From Hypericum androsaemum (lineage: Eukaryota; Streptophyta; Magnoliopsida; Malpighiales; Hypericaceae): a DNA stretch of 64,000 nucleotides. The stretch spans positions 17,436,689 to 17,500,688 of the forward strand of contig OZ023180.1 in assembly GCA_963995505.1 (NCBI GenBank), given 5' to 3'. Positions within the stretch are counted from its first letter, which is position 1; every line of letters begins with the position of its first letter. The notes below the pieces were generated by a model. That model searched no databases and was not told the origin of the DNA. It saw nothing but the letters and a program-made list of their open reading frames with translations. A program made the translations under genes and the position numbers. This document shows, piece after piece, positions 42,840 to 56,200 of this stretch.

Positions 42840-44681
42840 TAATTTTGGGTTTATGTATTATCGATTGTTTGTTATTTCCTAACAACTATGAGCTAATCAT
42901 CCAGTGGCTATGAACCGAATTTCGTGAGTTGTACTAAACATTAAACCCTAGACCTACTTGCATGCAACATTAACATCATGTACTTAAGACTTAGTTATTA
43001 CATAATATCCAATCAAAAAAGTCACTTATATCTTCTAGAGTAGCCTTCCTCTTCTTAATATGCATCCTATGTTGTTAAAAAATACGCCCACAAGAGAATA
43101 ATAGCGTGTAAAGAATACGTACACAAGAGATCGTTGTTCGGCGTAATACTTACATTCATGGAAAGAAAGAAGAACTTTAATTAATGAGTACCCACAAAGC
43201 CATATATTATCGTAAGATAACATGCATTTATATAGAGATAAATCTTTGTATATCAAGAAATCTATCTAGGTCTTCCTAAGAGTCCAAAACAAGAGTCCGA
43301 GCAAAATAGGAAACGGTTTTCAGCACAACCTAGCGACCGTTAGGTCCCAAAATCAGCTACATTCTGGAACACCCCTTAGCGTTCGCTAAGGGATTAGCGG
43401 TCGCTAACTCCCCGTTTTGAATCAATTTCTCGACATTCCCAACAGATGCTGCTGTTGCTCTTCTGTCTCGTCATCGTCTACGGGATGCTTGAAGTAGTAG
43501 AAATAACCAACTACGAAAAAGAAGACGACGTTCATCAAGGAGACAATTGCCAGCACCTTGTATAAGTAATCCAAGTGACTTGCATCTGTATTAGCAGCGA
43601 ACCAACCACTCCGGCCACCCTTTTCGGTCAGCTGTTGCAATGTGAAGATCACTGCAAGGCTTAGTATGGTTCCCGAACCAGATACACCTTCGGCAAGGGC
43701 GTTCGCATATTTCTTCATTGAATTAGGTGCGCGGCACTTAAAGAAACCCTGGACTCCATCTTCCGTGAGCCCGTTCATTGCACCAAGCAGTACAAATTGC
43801 GGAGTAAGCCAGAATACCAATATTGGAATCGTGTAATCGTCTTTGTCCAACAAGTGATGGTCTCTGATGACTCTTAGCCTTTTCTCTTCTATTACTAGAG
43901 CAACCGTGCAACATATAACGGATAATATTTGTCCCAGAGCTATCTTTATTCCGTCTGATGCATTTCGGATTGACCTTGTTTGTCTTTTCATAATCAAATC
44001 ATAGATTTTGCTGGTTGCTTTAGCTAGGACTTTCGCGATTAGCCAGAAACCCGCAAGAGGAAAATCATCCAAGGATCCGATGCTTGAATCCATGTTATTA
44101 CCTTGCTCATAGAAGAAGGTGTTCCCTATGGACTTCACTATGCCATACATCAAGAAGGTCAAGGTCATCGGCAACAGTTTGATGAACTGCTTCATATCCT
44201 CTATGTCCCGCGGATCGCAACTAGGTGCAGCTTTGTTAAGAAACCTGCAATTAGTAAGTCGAGACTCACACTTAAAATAGACCAGTATGGAGATGAGTCG
44301 AAACAAATATACATATGAACACAAGGACCGAGAGAAATAAGTGATGTACCTTAGTATACCATTGCTCAAGACAGGGGAAGGGCCAACAGATTGGTGGGTC
44401 GGATTTGCATCCACGATATAGCTACCATCTGGTGGATGGTATCGTTCGTGGATTGCACCGATATTATCGGATTCACGATGCCAGTTTCTGATCGCGGAGA
44501 TGACGACTTTGAATACAGAAGAAAGCGGGCTTTGTTTTTCTCGAACAGGTGCATAAAACAATGTACCAAACCAGTACAAGAAAAAGGTTGCAACCATCAA
44601 AGAGGCACATACTTTCATCTGATTATTCCGCTTCAACGTAAGGTAGGGATGAGCGAAAGAAAAGATTAGGGTCCACTTCAA
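42840..44681 (-). pseudogene. Second copy of the NPF gene, truncated and interrupted
   Basis: The minus strand matches NPF copy 1 (11668-14345) over the last two exons and the 3' flank. The upstream exon runs 44681-44349 (VCASLMVATFFLYWFGTLFY, FKVVISAIRNW) and the last exon starts at 44245 (FLNKAAPSCDPRDIED). The intron is about 100 bp and by chance has no stop, so a continuous 419-residue ORF crosses it. The end of the gene is cut off by a solo LTR at 43073-43444; the lost C-terminal codons and the 3' flank resume at 43072-42840. The 5' half is missing because copia sequence begins at about 44682. There are also small in-frame deletions (around 43825). It is a pseudogene from a segmental duplication. 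Confidence 0.88.
43073..43444 (-). mobile_element. Solo LTR inserted in NPF copy 2
   Basis: A 372-bp block absent from copy 1 splits the last exon. On the minus strand it starts tgttgggaatgtcgagaa and ends tattttttaaca, giving TG...CA ends typical of copia LTRs. It contains gctaagggattagcggtcgc-like inverted stretches near 43378-43410. I could not confirm a target duplication. Confidence 0.75.
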
Positions 44682-45655
44682 CTTTTTTCATTGTACCTGA
44701 CATTAGTCAAAACTTGCTAAGCGTTGTTCAGTTGATTGAGAAGGATTACAAGGTGGTGTTTGATGATCAAGAAGAGTGGTAAGAGTTTTCATTTGGATTT
44801 TTTGGATGATGAGCAGCTTGCATATCCCATTAGTAAAAATGTTATTAGTCTTTGGCACCAAAGATTAGGACATTATCATCATTCAGCCCTGCTGCAAATG
44901 AGGAGATTAAATCTAGTTAAAGGTTTGCTTCCATTGGATGAAGACTTGGCGGGATGCAGTGCTTGCCAATTCGGGAAGCAAACCCGAATGTCATTTCCGA
45001 CAACATCTTGGAGAGCTACAGAGAAGCTACAATTGATCCACATTGATCTAAGTGGACCAAAACCAGAGCCTTCTTTAAAGGGCAGCAAGTATTATATTAT
45101 TTTTATTGATGATCTAATTAGAATGACTTGGATTTTTTTCATGCGATTCAAAACTGAAGTTGCAAAAATCTTTCTAAGATTCAAGGCATGGATTGAGAAT
45201 CAATGTGGAAAAAAAATTCAAGTGGCCAGGTCAGACAATGACGAAGAGTATACTTCTGTGATGTTCAACCACTTTTGTGAAGAAGCTGGTATTGAGCATC
45301 AACTTATTGCCCCGTATTCACCTCAACAAAATGGGGTGAGTAAAAGAAAACATCGCACAATTATGGAGATGGCACATTGTATGTTGTTTGAGAAAAACCT
45401 TCCAAAAAGGTTTTGGGCAGAAGCTGCTAACACATCAATTTTTCTCCTCAAGAGGCTTCCAACAAAAGCTATACAAGGAATGACTACATTTGAAGCTTGA
45501 TATGAATTCAAACCTTCTATAAAAAGTCATTAAGTGTTTGGATGCATTTGTTACACTCTTGTGCCTTCTGTGAAGAGAGATAAGTTTGATAAAAGGCTGA
45601 ACCTGGAATTTTCATTGGCTATAACATTGTTTCTAAAGCTTATAGGGTCTATCAG

Positions 45656-47822
45656 TGTCACGACCCGAATCCGGGGTCGGTGACCGGTGCTAGACTTCGA
45701 CTCATGTTATTCACAAAATAAATCTAGCCAGTCTCTAACGTATTCAAATTTATAATCATAAGCATTTAAACATAAAATTAAAACTTAATGATCTTTAGTT
45801 TCATATTCCAAATTTACAAAATATAGGCCAAGCTTTTTCTTTTTAAATACATACTCCCAAGATCAAAACAAATCCAGTGACTACGGTATATGTGCACATA
45901 TGCCAACATCCCCGGTTGGTCACAGGTAGATCTCTGCCTACTAGACGTCCATATCACAGAGCGAAGCCATTCATATAACATACTTTCATATCATAACAAA
46001 TTCATAGGCTCCCAAAACATATCAAACATATCCAGTGCCCCGCTGGGACAGATTAAACAAACTTTCACAAATCATAATGTCTTGCAAATGCTCATATGAC
46101 AAATGTACAAATACACTCACATTACCATATTCAAATCATGACAAATAAATAGAGTGCGCCAAAGAAAGCACGAGTCACATATTATTTGTTTACCGATTTT
46201 GGCTCGACGATCATCTCGATCCACCTTCCTTCCGAAAAATAGATTTCTTCGTTCTGAAGTCCTAGTTCAATAACCATAGTAACTTGCTCAATCAACCCTC
46301 AAACAATTGTTCCAAAACTTACTTAAATTTTCTTTAACTACTGTTGTTAAGTTCTTACACCGTACTTATTGATTTTACTAAATAAATAAGATACCTATCC
46401 TTTTTGTTTAATTTCCTTACACTTTCCTCTGTACTCTCTGTCTTGTTCATCCCAAAATTTCCATTATCGGATTGCCATGGTTATTAACTTCTTCATCTTT
46501 CTCATACAAATTTGCTCAACCGTAAACACAAGTCCAATATCAAACTAATGGAATTCTTCCCTGGTAACTTGGGTTCATAGTCCCTGCTTCTTTACGATCC
46601 TATTAAACCCAAGCTCAATGTCTATTCAATCTTTTTCCAAATTAAATAACTTCTTCCAATATGTTATTTTTGGTATGATTAATTACAATTTCTAATCCTA
46701 CCGGACATGAAACCACATAGTCTATATCCATCAAGTTTACTGAATTTTGCTACTTTTATTCAAGTGCCCTCGGTCAACTTCTTTTAACCCTTCCTCTTAT
46801 TATTTTTGTTTGATAATAAGCTGTATACCAAAAACGTACCAATTTAACTAACTTATCGAGACTATCGCTTCATCTTTTCTATCTTTTTTTTTCTGGTTCT
46901 TTTCTTTTGGGTGAAACTAAAATATTAGCTACTTTCATATAAATATACGTTCACCAATTTTCAAACCTATTCACCACATCTCTAATTTTCTTGCTTAATA
47001 AGAAACAATCTTACTTAAAAACCTTACCTTGGTTAGCCTTTTTTTTCTTCTCTTTGTCGGCCCTTCTTTTCTCTTATCTTTGGTTTCTTCTGTTTATATT
47101 TCTGGTCGTTATTTCAGAGGAAATGATGGAAGTGAGCATTTTATATTGTTACTAACAAATAACCACCGCTTCAAACTTACCTTTTATCTTTCTTTCACTT
47201 GGTGTCAATTTCCAATAAAGCCACGTTTCTTTGCTCTTTCTTATCCAAGGTATTTTTTTTCTTTTACCTTATTTTTATCTTGTTCTATTTCCTGTTCCGT
47301 AAATAAATTCTAATTTTTCTAACAAAATTAATCCTTTGATGTCTACCATCTATATAGTCTCAACTTACTTCGTGCCACTTCAATTTTCAAGCCACGTTCT
47401 TTTTTTATCACTTCTTGATATTTAATATCTCAAATTTAATTCTTACCATATTATATCTAACAACATTTCTAGAATTTCTCGATGATCAATTTGTCACCTC
47501 TTACTTTAACATGCCACCTCTTATCCAATTTCTTTCACTTGACACGTTTCTACTTTTGAGTTATTATTTTAAGTTTTGCTAAATTTATGACTTAACTGTT
47601 ACTTTAAATTTTGGTATTTTAATTCTTGATATCCTAATTTATTCAATTCTTCAATTTTATACATCTAAGATATTAAGATATTATCAACTGAATTCCATTC
47701 TTATTATATCTACAACAAAAAATTTATAGATATTTACTCACATAGTATATTCTTATCTTTCTAAATGACTTATCATATTTGATTAAACCAACAAAATTTA
47801 GTTGACATAGTTGGGTATTACA
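45656..47822 (-). mobile_element. Solo LTR of a gypsy element (2.2 kb)
   Basis: Inserted between the integrase and RT parts of copia 1, with the duplication atcag at 45651-45655 and 47823-47827. It reads tgtcacgacccg...gggtattaca on the plus strand, so tgtaatacccaac...gggtcgtgaca on the minus strand. The 62-kb gypsy LTR (60319-62721) has the same ends and shares an internal palindromic stretch around atatgtgcacatat. With no internal genes it is a solo LTR, 2167 bp long. The short ORFs inside are not genes. Confidence 0.9.
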
Positions 47823-50800
47823 ATCAGCCTCCTACCAACAAGATTGTGATCAGTAGAGACATTCACTTTGAAGAGGGGCAGCAATGGAATTGGAAGGACA
47901 AAGAAAGTTCTGTCCAAATAATTCTAGCAGTAATGGATGATGAAAATATTGACGATCCTCCAGTTAGAGGGACCAGATCACTCTCTGACATATATGAGAG
48001 GTATAATGTGGCTTTAATAGAGCCAGCTGACATCGATGAAGTTGAAAATGATCCTAAATGCGATGGAGGAGGAGATGTTCATGATAGAAAAGAACAATAC
48101 ATGGCAGCTGGTCGCGAGGCCAAATGGTAGAAATATCATTGGAATCAAGTGGGTTTTCAGGACAAAACTGAACCCGGATGGTTCTGCCAATAAGCACAAG
48201 AGCAGATTTGTTGTAAAGGGCTATGCACAAGTTCCGAGTGTGGATTACTCAGAGACTTTTGCACCAGTAGCACGCCTAGACACCATTAGGCTGTTATTGG
48301 CACTAGCTGCACAAAAAGGTTGGAAGGTGTTTCAACTTGATGTCAATTTTTCTTTCTTAAATGGTCCACTGCAGGAGGAGATTTTCGTTGAACAACTAGA
48401 ATGTTTTGTCATAAATGGACAAGAAGACAAGGTTTATTTGCTAAAGAAGACATTGTATAGCTGAAGAAAGCTCCACAGTCATGGTTTGCTAGATTAGAGG
48501 AGCAATTGCTAAGTTTAGGCTTTAATAAAAGTCTAAGTGAAGCAACTCTTTATATCAAGCACTCAAATGGTGATATTCTAATTGTGTCAATGCGTGTAGA
48601 TGATCTTCTTATCACAGGAAGTAATGAAAATGAGATTGAGCTGTTCAAAAGAAAAATGATGAGTGCCTTTGAAATGATAGATTTAGGGATGATGGCTTAC
48701 TTTCTTGGCATGGAAGTCAAGCAAGAGGAGCAAGGCATATTCATTTGTAAAACCAGATAGATATGCTAAGGAGATCATGAAGAGGTTTCAGATGGATGAG
48801 TGCAAGCACTCCGATGGATCCAAAAGCAAGGTTGTCAAAGGATGATGGAGCTGATAAAACAGAAGAAAGTGTTTATCAGAGTCTTGTTGGATACTTAATG
48901 TATTTAACAATAACTAGACCTGATATACTATATGATGTTAATGTGTTGTCCAGATTCATGTATTGTGCAAGTGAGGAGCACTTGAAAGCTGCCAATTAAG
49001 TACTTAGGTACATCAAGGGTAATAGAGATAACTACTATGTCTTATCCATTTAGGCTTAACCATCAAAGCCATCTGATCTTATCCTGTAAACCACCCTTGT
49101 ACATATCTGTAAATATGTAAACTGCTGCAGTTAACTTCTGTGGTCTCAAACTCTATCCTACGAGAACTTGCAAAAATTTTCTCCGATTGTCTTCTTCTGT
49201 CTTCTCCTTACCATGGCTGCACAACACAACAATCTGGCTCCACTTAACCCAATTCCCCCACTGCCTCAGAAATTAACATCGACCAATTATATCCTGTGGC
49301 GTGCACAAATTGAACCCATGTTACGAAGCTGTGTTATTTACCACCACATTGATGGCATAACCATGGCACCCCCTCTGACTCGTCCGAATTCTGTTAAAGG
49401 TGCAGCACCGGAACCAAATCCAGCATATCTTGCCTGGTACCAAGAAGACCAAAGGGTCCTTACTTGGCTCATCTTTTCTGTCTCTGAACCGCTCCTACCA
49501 TAAATTTTTGGGTGTTCTACTGCTCTTGACGCGTGGCAGCGTCTCTCCAAGGTGTACACTTCTGGCAGCCGTGCCCATGTTCGTCGCCTAAAAACCGCAC
49601 TCCAGGACCTAACCAAAGGTTCGGACTCCATCGATACCTATCTGCAAAAGGTGAAGACCATCACTGATCAACTGGCAGCACTTGGGCACGCTGTCCCTGA
49701 AGACGATGTTGTTGATTCCGTCCTTCGTGGCCTCGACGAAAGCTATCGCCCGTTTGCTCGCTCCGTCGAGGCCCGACTCGATGTCCTCTCTCTGGCGGAC
49801 ATTCACTACCTCCTACTCAACGAAGAAATCAATCTGCGGCACACGACAGGGTCTGCTTCTCTCTTTCTGGTCCCGTCGGTGAACTACGGGCAATGTGGAT
49901 CCTCCTCTTGAGGCCGAGGCGGTCGGCCTGGGCAGCATGGTCGTGATGACCGCTGGTCTTCTTTTGGCTCTAATGGGTCGCAGCGGAATGGCCCATCTTC
50001 TGCTTCTGGGTACAATGGGCAGTACCACTCTACTGCGTCCAATGGTATTTTGGGCCCTGGCCCACGTCAAGGCTACAATGGGCCGGCTTCTACCAACCCC
50101 GACGCGTACAGTGTTTCAATTGTCAAGGCTTCGGACATATTTCTCAGAATTGCTCTTCAGCAAAACGGTCTCGTTCTGGTCGCCCCGGTGGGCCGCAGGC
50201 ACATCATGCCTCATCTCCTCAGAAAAGCTCTTGGGTATTGGATTCTGGTACTACACATCATGTAACTTCGGACATTCACAACCTTCCGATTCACTCTGAA
50301 TATACTGGTCCCGATGAAGTCACTTTTGGTAACGAACAATCTCTTCCTATCTCTCACACTGGTTCTATGTCTCTCCCTTTGTCACAATCCTCTTTTGCTT
50401 TATCTAACGTTCTTTGTGTCCCTCGATCCTCCACTAACTTGATTTCCCTCAGTGCTCTCACTCGAGATAACAATATTGTTGTTGAATTTTCTGGTGATCG
50501 TTTCTTTGTGAAGGATCCAGTGACAAGGACGGTCTTACATCAAGGCTAGAGTAATGGAGGCCTCTATCCTATCAACATGCCACTTGCATCCTCCACTCCT
50601 CGCATCCATTTCACTTCGGCGTCTCCAACACTACAAGTCTGGCATCAAGGACATGCCAACGTGTCAGCTGTCAAACATGCTCTTTGTTCTGAGTCGATTT
50701 CATTTTCCAATAAAACATATTCGCAGTTATGACATGGTTGTAGCGTCGAGAAGATACATAAACTTCCTTTTAGTCCTTCGTCTTTTATAGCATCAAGTCC

Positions 50801-52903
50801 TTTACACCTTGTTTGTAGTGACCTATGGGGTCCTTCCCCGGTACCGTCCTACGATGGATACAATTACTATGTTGTCTTCTATGACCATTTCAGCAAATAT
50901 GTCTGGCTTTATTTTCTACGTAGTAAATTCGACCTCTTTGCCATTTTTGTCCAATTTCGTACTTTGGTTGAAAAATATTTTGATCGTCCTATTAAAATAT
51001 TTCAGTCAGACTGGGGTGGGGAATTCCAAGCACTAACATCTTACTTGTCTCAGCAATGTATCACACATCGAGTCTCATGTCCGTACACACCCGAGCAAAA
51101 TGGGTGTGCCGAACGGAAACATAGGCACATAGTCAAAACTGGTCTTGCCATTTTACACCACGCATCTATTCCTACCCAATATTGGAGTCTAATTTTTGAC
51201 TCGGCTGTTTATATCATTAATCGTCTACCTACTCCTCTTCTCAACAATATTTTGCCTTATCAAAAAATGTTTGGTTCCATCCCGTCTTTTAAGAATTTTT
51301 GTGTTATTGGTTGTCTCTGTTACCCGTGGCTTCGACCTATAGCTAAAAATAAGTTAGAACCTCGTTCTACAGCTTGTGTCTGTTTAGGATATAGTCGTCA
51401 CCACAAAGGATATCGTTGTCTCGACTTACAAACTCGTAAAATTTATATTTCCCGTCATGTTCTATTTGACAAATCTGTTTTTCCTTTTCCAGGTCCGAAT
51501 GTTACATCTTGTAGTACCAGCCCATTCAATACCCCAGATCTTCTCCTATATGGCCCATCTGGACTTCATGGCCCAGAACACTTCCCACCGTCAATTCCGT
51601 CTGTTTGACCTGTTGTCGAATTTACTAACACATTCAGCCCCGTCGTCAAGCCTGCAATGGTTCATCTCTTGCTTTCTTTGGCTCTGTCTCACCGTTGGCC
51701 AATCAAGCAACTTGATGTGACAAATGCTTTCTTGCACGGCACCTTAAATGCTTTCTTGCTTTCATCATATATTTCGTCTCGTCAAGTCCTTATATGGTCT
51801 CCGGCAAGCCCCTCGAGCATGGTTTCATTGCTTACAAACAGCCCTCTACCAATTTGGTTTTAACGGCTCAAAGACGGATACCTCCCTCTTTTACTACTGC
51901 CATAGTGATTAACAAATTTTTGTACTCATATATGTTGATGACATCCTGGTGACAGGCAATAGCCCTCGGTTGCTTGGTGCTATGCCTCAATAGCCCTCAG
52001 TTTCTATTAAGGACCTTGGTGCTATGTCTTATTTTCTGGGCATTGAGGCAACCCGCACGCCTGCTGGTCTTCTACTTACTCAACATAAATATGTGTGTGA
52101 CATCCTCTCCAAATCTGCCATGTTGGACTGCAAGCCGATGACCACTCCTGCTGCGGTGGATAAGCTGCCTGCTCCTGATGTTGATGACTGTGACTCTTCT
52201 TTGTATCAGCAAATAGTTGGTAGCCCTAATATTTGGTCGTAACACGCCCAGAAATTGCTTTTGCCGTGAACCGTTCTTCTCAATTCATGCAAGCTTCTAC
52301 TGCTGATCATTGGGCTGGTGTAAAGCGCATCTTGCGCTATCTCAAAGGGACTGCCACATATGGTCTTCATCTCCGACCATCAGCCGATCATACACTCTCT
52401 GGATATTGTGATGTGGACTGGGCCGACTGTCATGTTGACCGTCATTCCACCACTGGCTATGCTGTCTACTTCGGCTGCAATCTCATCTCCTAGACCTCTC
52501 GCAAATAGCAAGCGGTTTCTCGCTCCTCAACGGAGGCTGAGTAGCGGGCTCTCGCCACAGTTGCTTCCGAGATAATCTGGCTTCAATCCCTTCTTGCTGA
52601 AATACGAATGCCCTGTTTGGCTTCTCCAACAATCTGGTGTGACAATTTGAGTGCAACGTATCTTACCATGAATCCAGTCTTTCACAACCGTTTGAAGCAT
52701 ATGGAGATTGACTTTCATTTTATTCGTGAACGGGTTGCTAATGGCCATCTTTGGGTTCGCTACATCTCCACCAAAGATCAAATTACTGATATCCTCACCA
52801 AGTCCCTCCATCGTATCTGGTTTCAACAACTCCGATCCAAGCTTACTATTGATCAAGCGGCCGATGATCACCATCCGCTTGCGGAGGCGTAATAGAGATA
52901 ACT

Positions 52904-53289
52904 TGTAAATTCTGGTGAGAACAAGAATTAATTAAACTCAACCAACCAGCTTTTATTCATCTCATTTAGAGGCTTTATTGGACAAAATTACAAGTGAAAG
53001 AAGGAGAGAGAAACAAGCTGATTTGACAACCTGCTAGCTGTTGTAACTGGAATGGCTAGTTCTCCTTTTGAACTTAAAGAATAAGATACACCTAGGAATA
53101 ACTAGCACAACAAGAACTGAACTAGGGATAAGAAACTGAACTAGAAATGGAAGGATGAACATCAAGTTCATCTTAAATATAGCAGACTCTGCACACTTTA
53201 TCAGTAGCAGAGAACCCAGTAGAACTGCAGCAACACCTGTAATAAAACTTAAACATAATAAGTACTAAGAAAGCTTAGCTTATTTAACA
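52904..53289 (-). repeat. 3' LTR of copia 3
   Basis: Begins (minus) tgttaaataagctaag and ends ccagaatttaca. The terminal stop codon of the polyprotein lies in the first bases of this LTR. It matches 57792-58165 closely, with a small indel (tagggataagaaactgaac region). Confidence 0.92.
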
Positions 53290-56200
53290 CTCCCCCTCAA
53301 GTTGGGCTTATACAAGTTAAACAGCCCCAACTTGTTTGACAAGTATTGAAACTGATTTGAATTAAAAGCCTTAGTAAAAATATCTGCAGTTTGTTCATTA
53401 CTGCACAAGTAAGGAGTTGTAATGTCCTTATTTTGAACCTTTTCTCTCACATAACGACAATCAACCTCAATATGTTTAATTTTTTCATGAAACACAGGGT
53501 TAGCAGCAATATATATAGCAGATTGATTGTCACAAAATATTAGCATAGGTTCAGTTTGAGTAAATCCAAGCTCAGAGACAAGTTGCCTCAACCAGATTAA
53601 CTCACAGGCAGTAAGAGCCATATCTCTATACTCAGCTTCAGCTGAAGATCTAGATACCACAACCTATTTCTTGCTTTTCCAAGTGACCAAATTTCCTCCA
53701 ACAAAGGAGCAGAACCCACTTGTGGACCTACTGCCAGGAGCACAAGCATAACTAGCATCAGAATAGGCAAAGATTTTCATGTGACCAGCCTTCCTCATCA
53801 TCAAACCGAAACCTAGACTAGACTTAAGATAGAGAAGTAATCTTTCTGCAGTAAGAACATGACTAGTCCTAGGTTTATGCATGGCTTGGCTTATTAAACT
53901 GACATCATAGGATATTTCAGGTCTGGTGATAGTCAAATAGATCAGTTTACCAACAAGCCTTTGAAAGCTATGAACTTTTGACACAAGTTTACCTTCGGTC
54001 AGAGAGAATTTTGTACCAACCTCAAGGGGAGTGTCTGCTCGGGCAGCTTGAAGCTTCTTAGTCTCCTTGAGTAGATCCATCACATACTTTCTTTGGCACA
54101 TGTGTATACCCTATTCAGAGTAAGCAAATTCTATGCCTAGAAAGTATTTTAGTTTTTCAAGATCTTTTATGTCAAATTTGCCTTTTAAAGCAAGTTTTAG
54201 CCTTTCAATCCCTCCAAGGTTGCTACCAGTAATAATGATATCATCAACATACATGCAAACAACAATTTTCCCTTTAGAGTTTTCAATAGTGAACAGGGTA
54301 TTGTCAGAATAGCATTTCTTAAATCCAAGAGACTGTAATTCTTTGCTCAGTCTATGATACAAGGCTCTAGGTGACTGTTTCAGACCATAGATTGCCTTCC
54401 TGAGTTTGCAAACTTTTCCCAATTTAATCATAGGATGTCCTTCAGGAGGTTCCATGAAGATTTCTTCCTCCAAGTCACCTTGGGAGAAGGCATTCTTCAC
54501 ATCCATCTGATAAAGGGGCCAATCTGAGTTTATAGCAGTAGAAATGAGCACTCTAATGGTGTTCATCTTTGCTATAAGAGCAAAGGTCTCAGTGTAGTTT
54601 ATGCCAGGGATTCATGTAAAACCTCTAGCAACTAACCTAGCTTTATGCCTTTTAATGGAACCATCATTGTTATATTTGATCTTAAATAACCATTTGCTAC
54701 TTACAGCCTTCTTACCTGAAGAAAGATCAGCAGGGACCCAAGTCTTGTTCCTTTCAATGGCAGCTAACTCTTCATCCATTGCAGCTTGCCACACTTTAGA
54801 TTTTTTGGCCTCTTCATAGTCTTTTGGTTCACCTCCAGACTCAATTTTGGTTAGAAAACACTGATAGGATTTAGAGATTGAGTTGTAGGAGACATACCTG
54901 TCCATTGGATACAATTTTACATTGTACACTTTGTAATTGACAGGTTTCCTTACTCTCAGAGATCTCCTAACCCTTTTTTCTTGTTCTGATGGATATGTCT
55001 CAGCAGTTTTCACTTCAGAACTGCTCTGTGTTTCAGGGTTAGGGATTTCTCTGTTTATCCCAAATCATTCCCTTGGAACCCTGAAATTCATATGATATAC
55101 CCAAGTTGGAGTAGGTGAGGTTGTCCTATTCTCACCATTTTCTTGATTGATTTCCTCATTCTGAGTCATTTCTTCCTCATCAGCTTCTTCTTCTCCAGTT
55201 TGAGGTTCACTTGTAGTAGTTTCAGAGTAGATGTCCTTGTAGGAAATTCTGACCTTGTTGATATCTTGAGTTTCATTTGAACTTTTCTTCCCCTGAAACT
55301 CATTTGTACACTCTGCAGGGAGCTTATGAGTGTAAAATGCTTCATTTTCAACAAAGGTTATATCTCTAGTGAGAAACTTTTGTTTAGTCTTGGGATTGAA
55401 ATATTTATACCCTTTATTGACAGAAGAATAACCCAAAAATATGCATCTCTCAGTCCTAGGATCATGTTTATCTCTCTTCATACTAGGAATCAGAGCAAAA
55501 CACACACATCCAAAGGTTTTGAGATGATCAAGGTTTATAGGTCTTTGAAGAAGTAGCTCAAGAGGGGAATTAAACTTTAAGTTCTTGCTAGGGGTTCTAT
55601 TAATTAGGTAACAAGAGGTTAGAATGGCATCAGACCAGAAAGTCTTTGGCACATTCATTTGAAACCTAATGGCCTTAGCAACTTCAAGAAGGTGGTAATT
55701 TTTTCTCTCAGCCACTCCATTTTGTTGAGGAGTGTAAGTGCATTATTTTTGATGCACAATACCCAACTCTTTCAGCAGATTCGACATGCTTAATTATTCA
55801 GTTCCATTGTCAGATCTTAAGATTTTGATTTGCTTGTTGAACTGATTTAAGACCATGCTTCTGAATTCTTGAAATTTTTCCAACACCTCAGTTTTGTGTT
55901 TTAGAAGGTAGATCCAAGTGGTATTGGAAAAATGATCAATGAATGTTATGAAGTACTTAAAACCATCATAAGAGAGGTTGGAGGAAGTCCACAAATTTGA
56001 ATGAACTAGATCAAAAGGTTTATTATAATTAGTTGTGGAAGTAGGGAACACATTTCAGGTTGCTTTAGCTAGTTTACAACTCATGCAGCCATGAGAAATA
56101 GACTGATTACATGGCAAAAACTTACTCAAAATAACATCAGAAGGATGGCCTAGCCTATAGTGCTAGGTTTCTGGGTTTCTTTGTGTGGATGCACTAAAAG

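Noticed and set aside
43422..44681. A continuous 419-residue transporter gene without introns
   Set aside because: Comparison with NPF copy 1 shows the middle (about 44246-44348) is an unspliced intron with intact GT-AG sites, the 3' end runs into a solo LTR, and the 5' half is missing.
47029..47313. 94-residue hydrophobic ORF
   Set aside because: It lies inside the gypsy solo LTR and is explained by its T-rich sequence.
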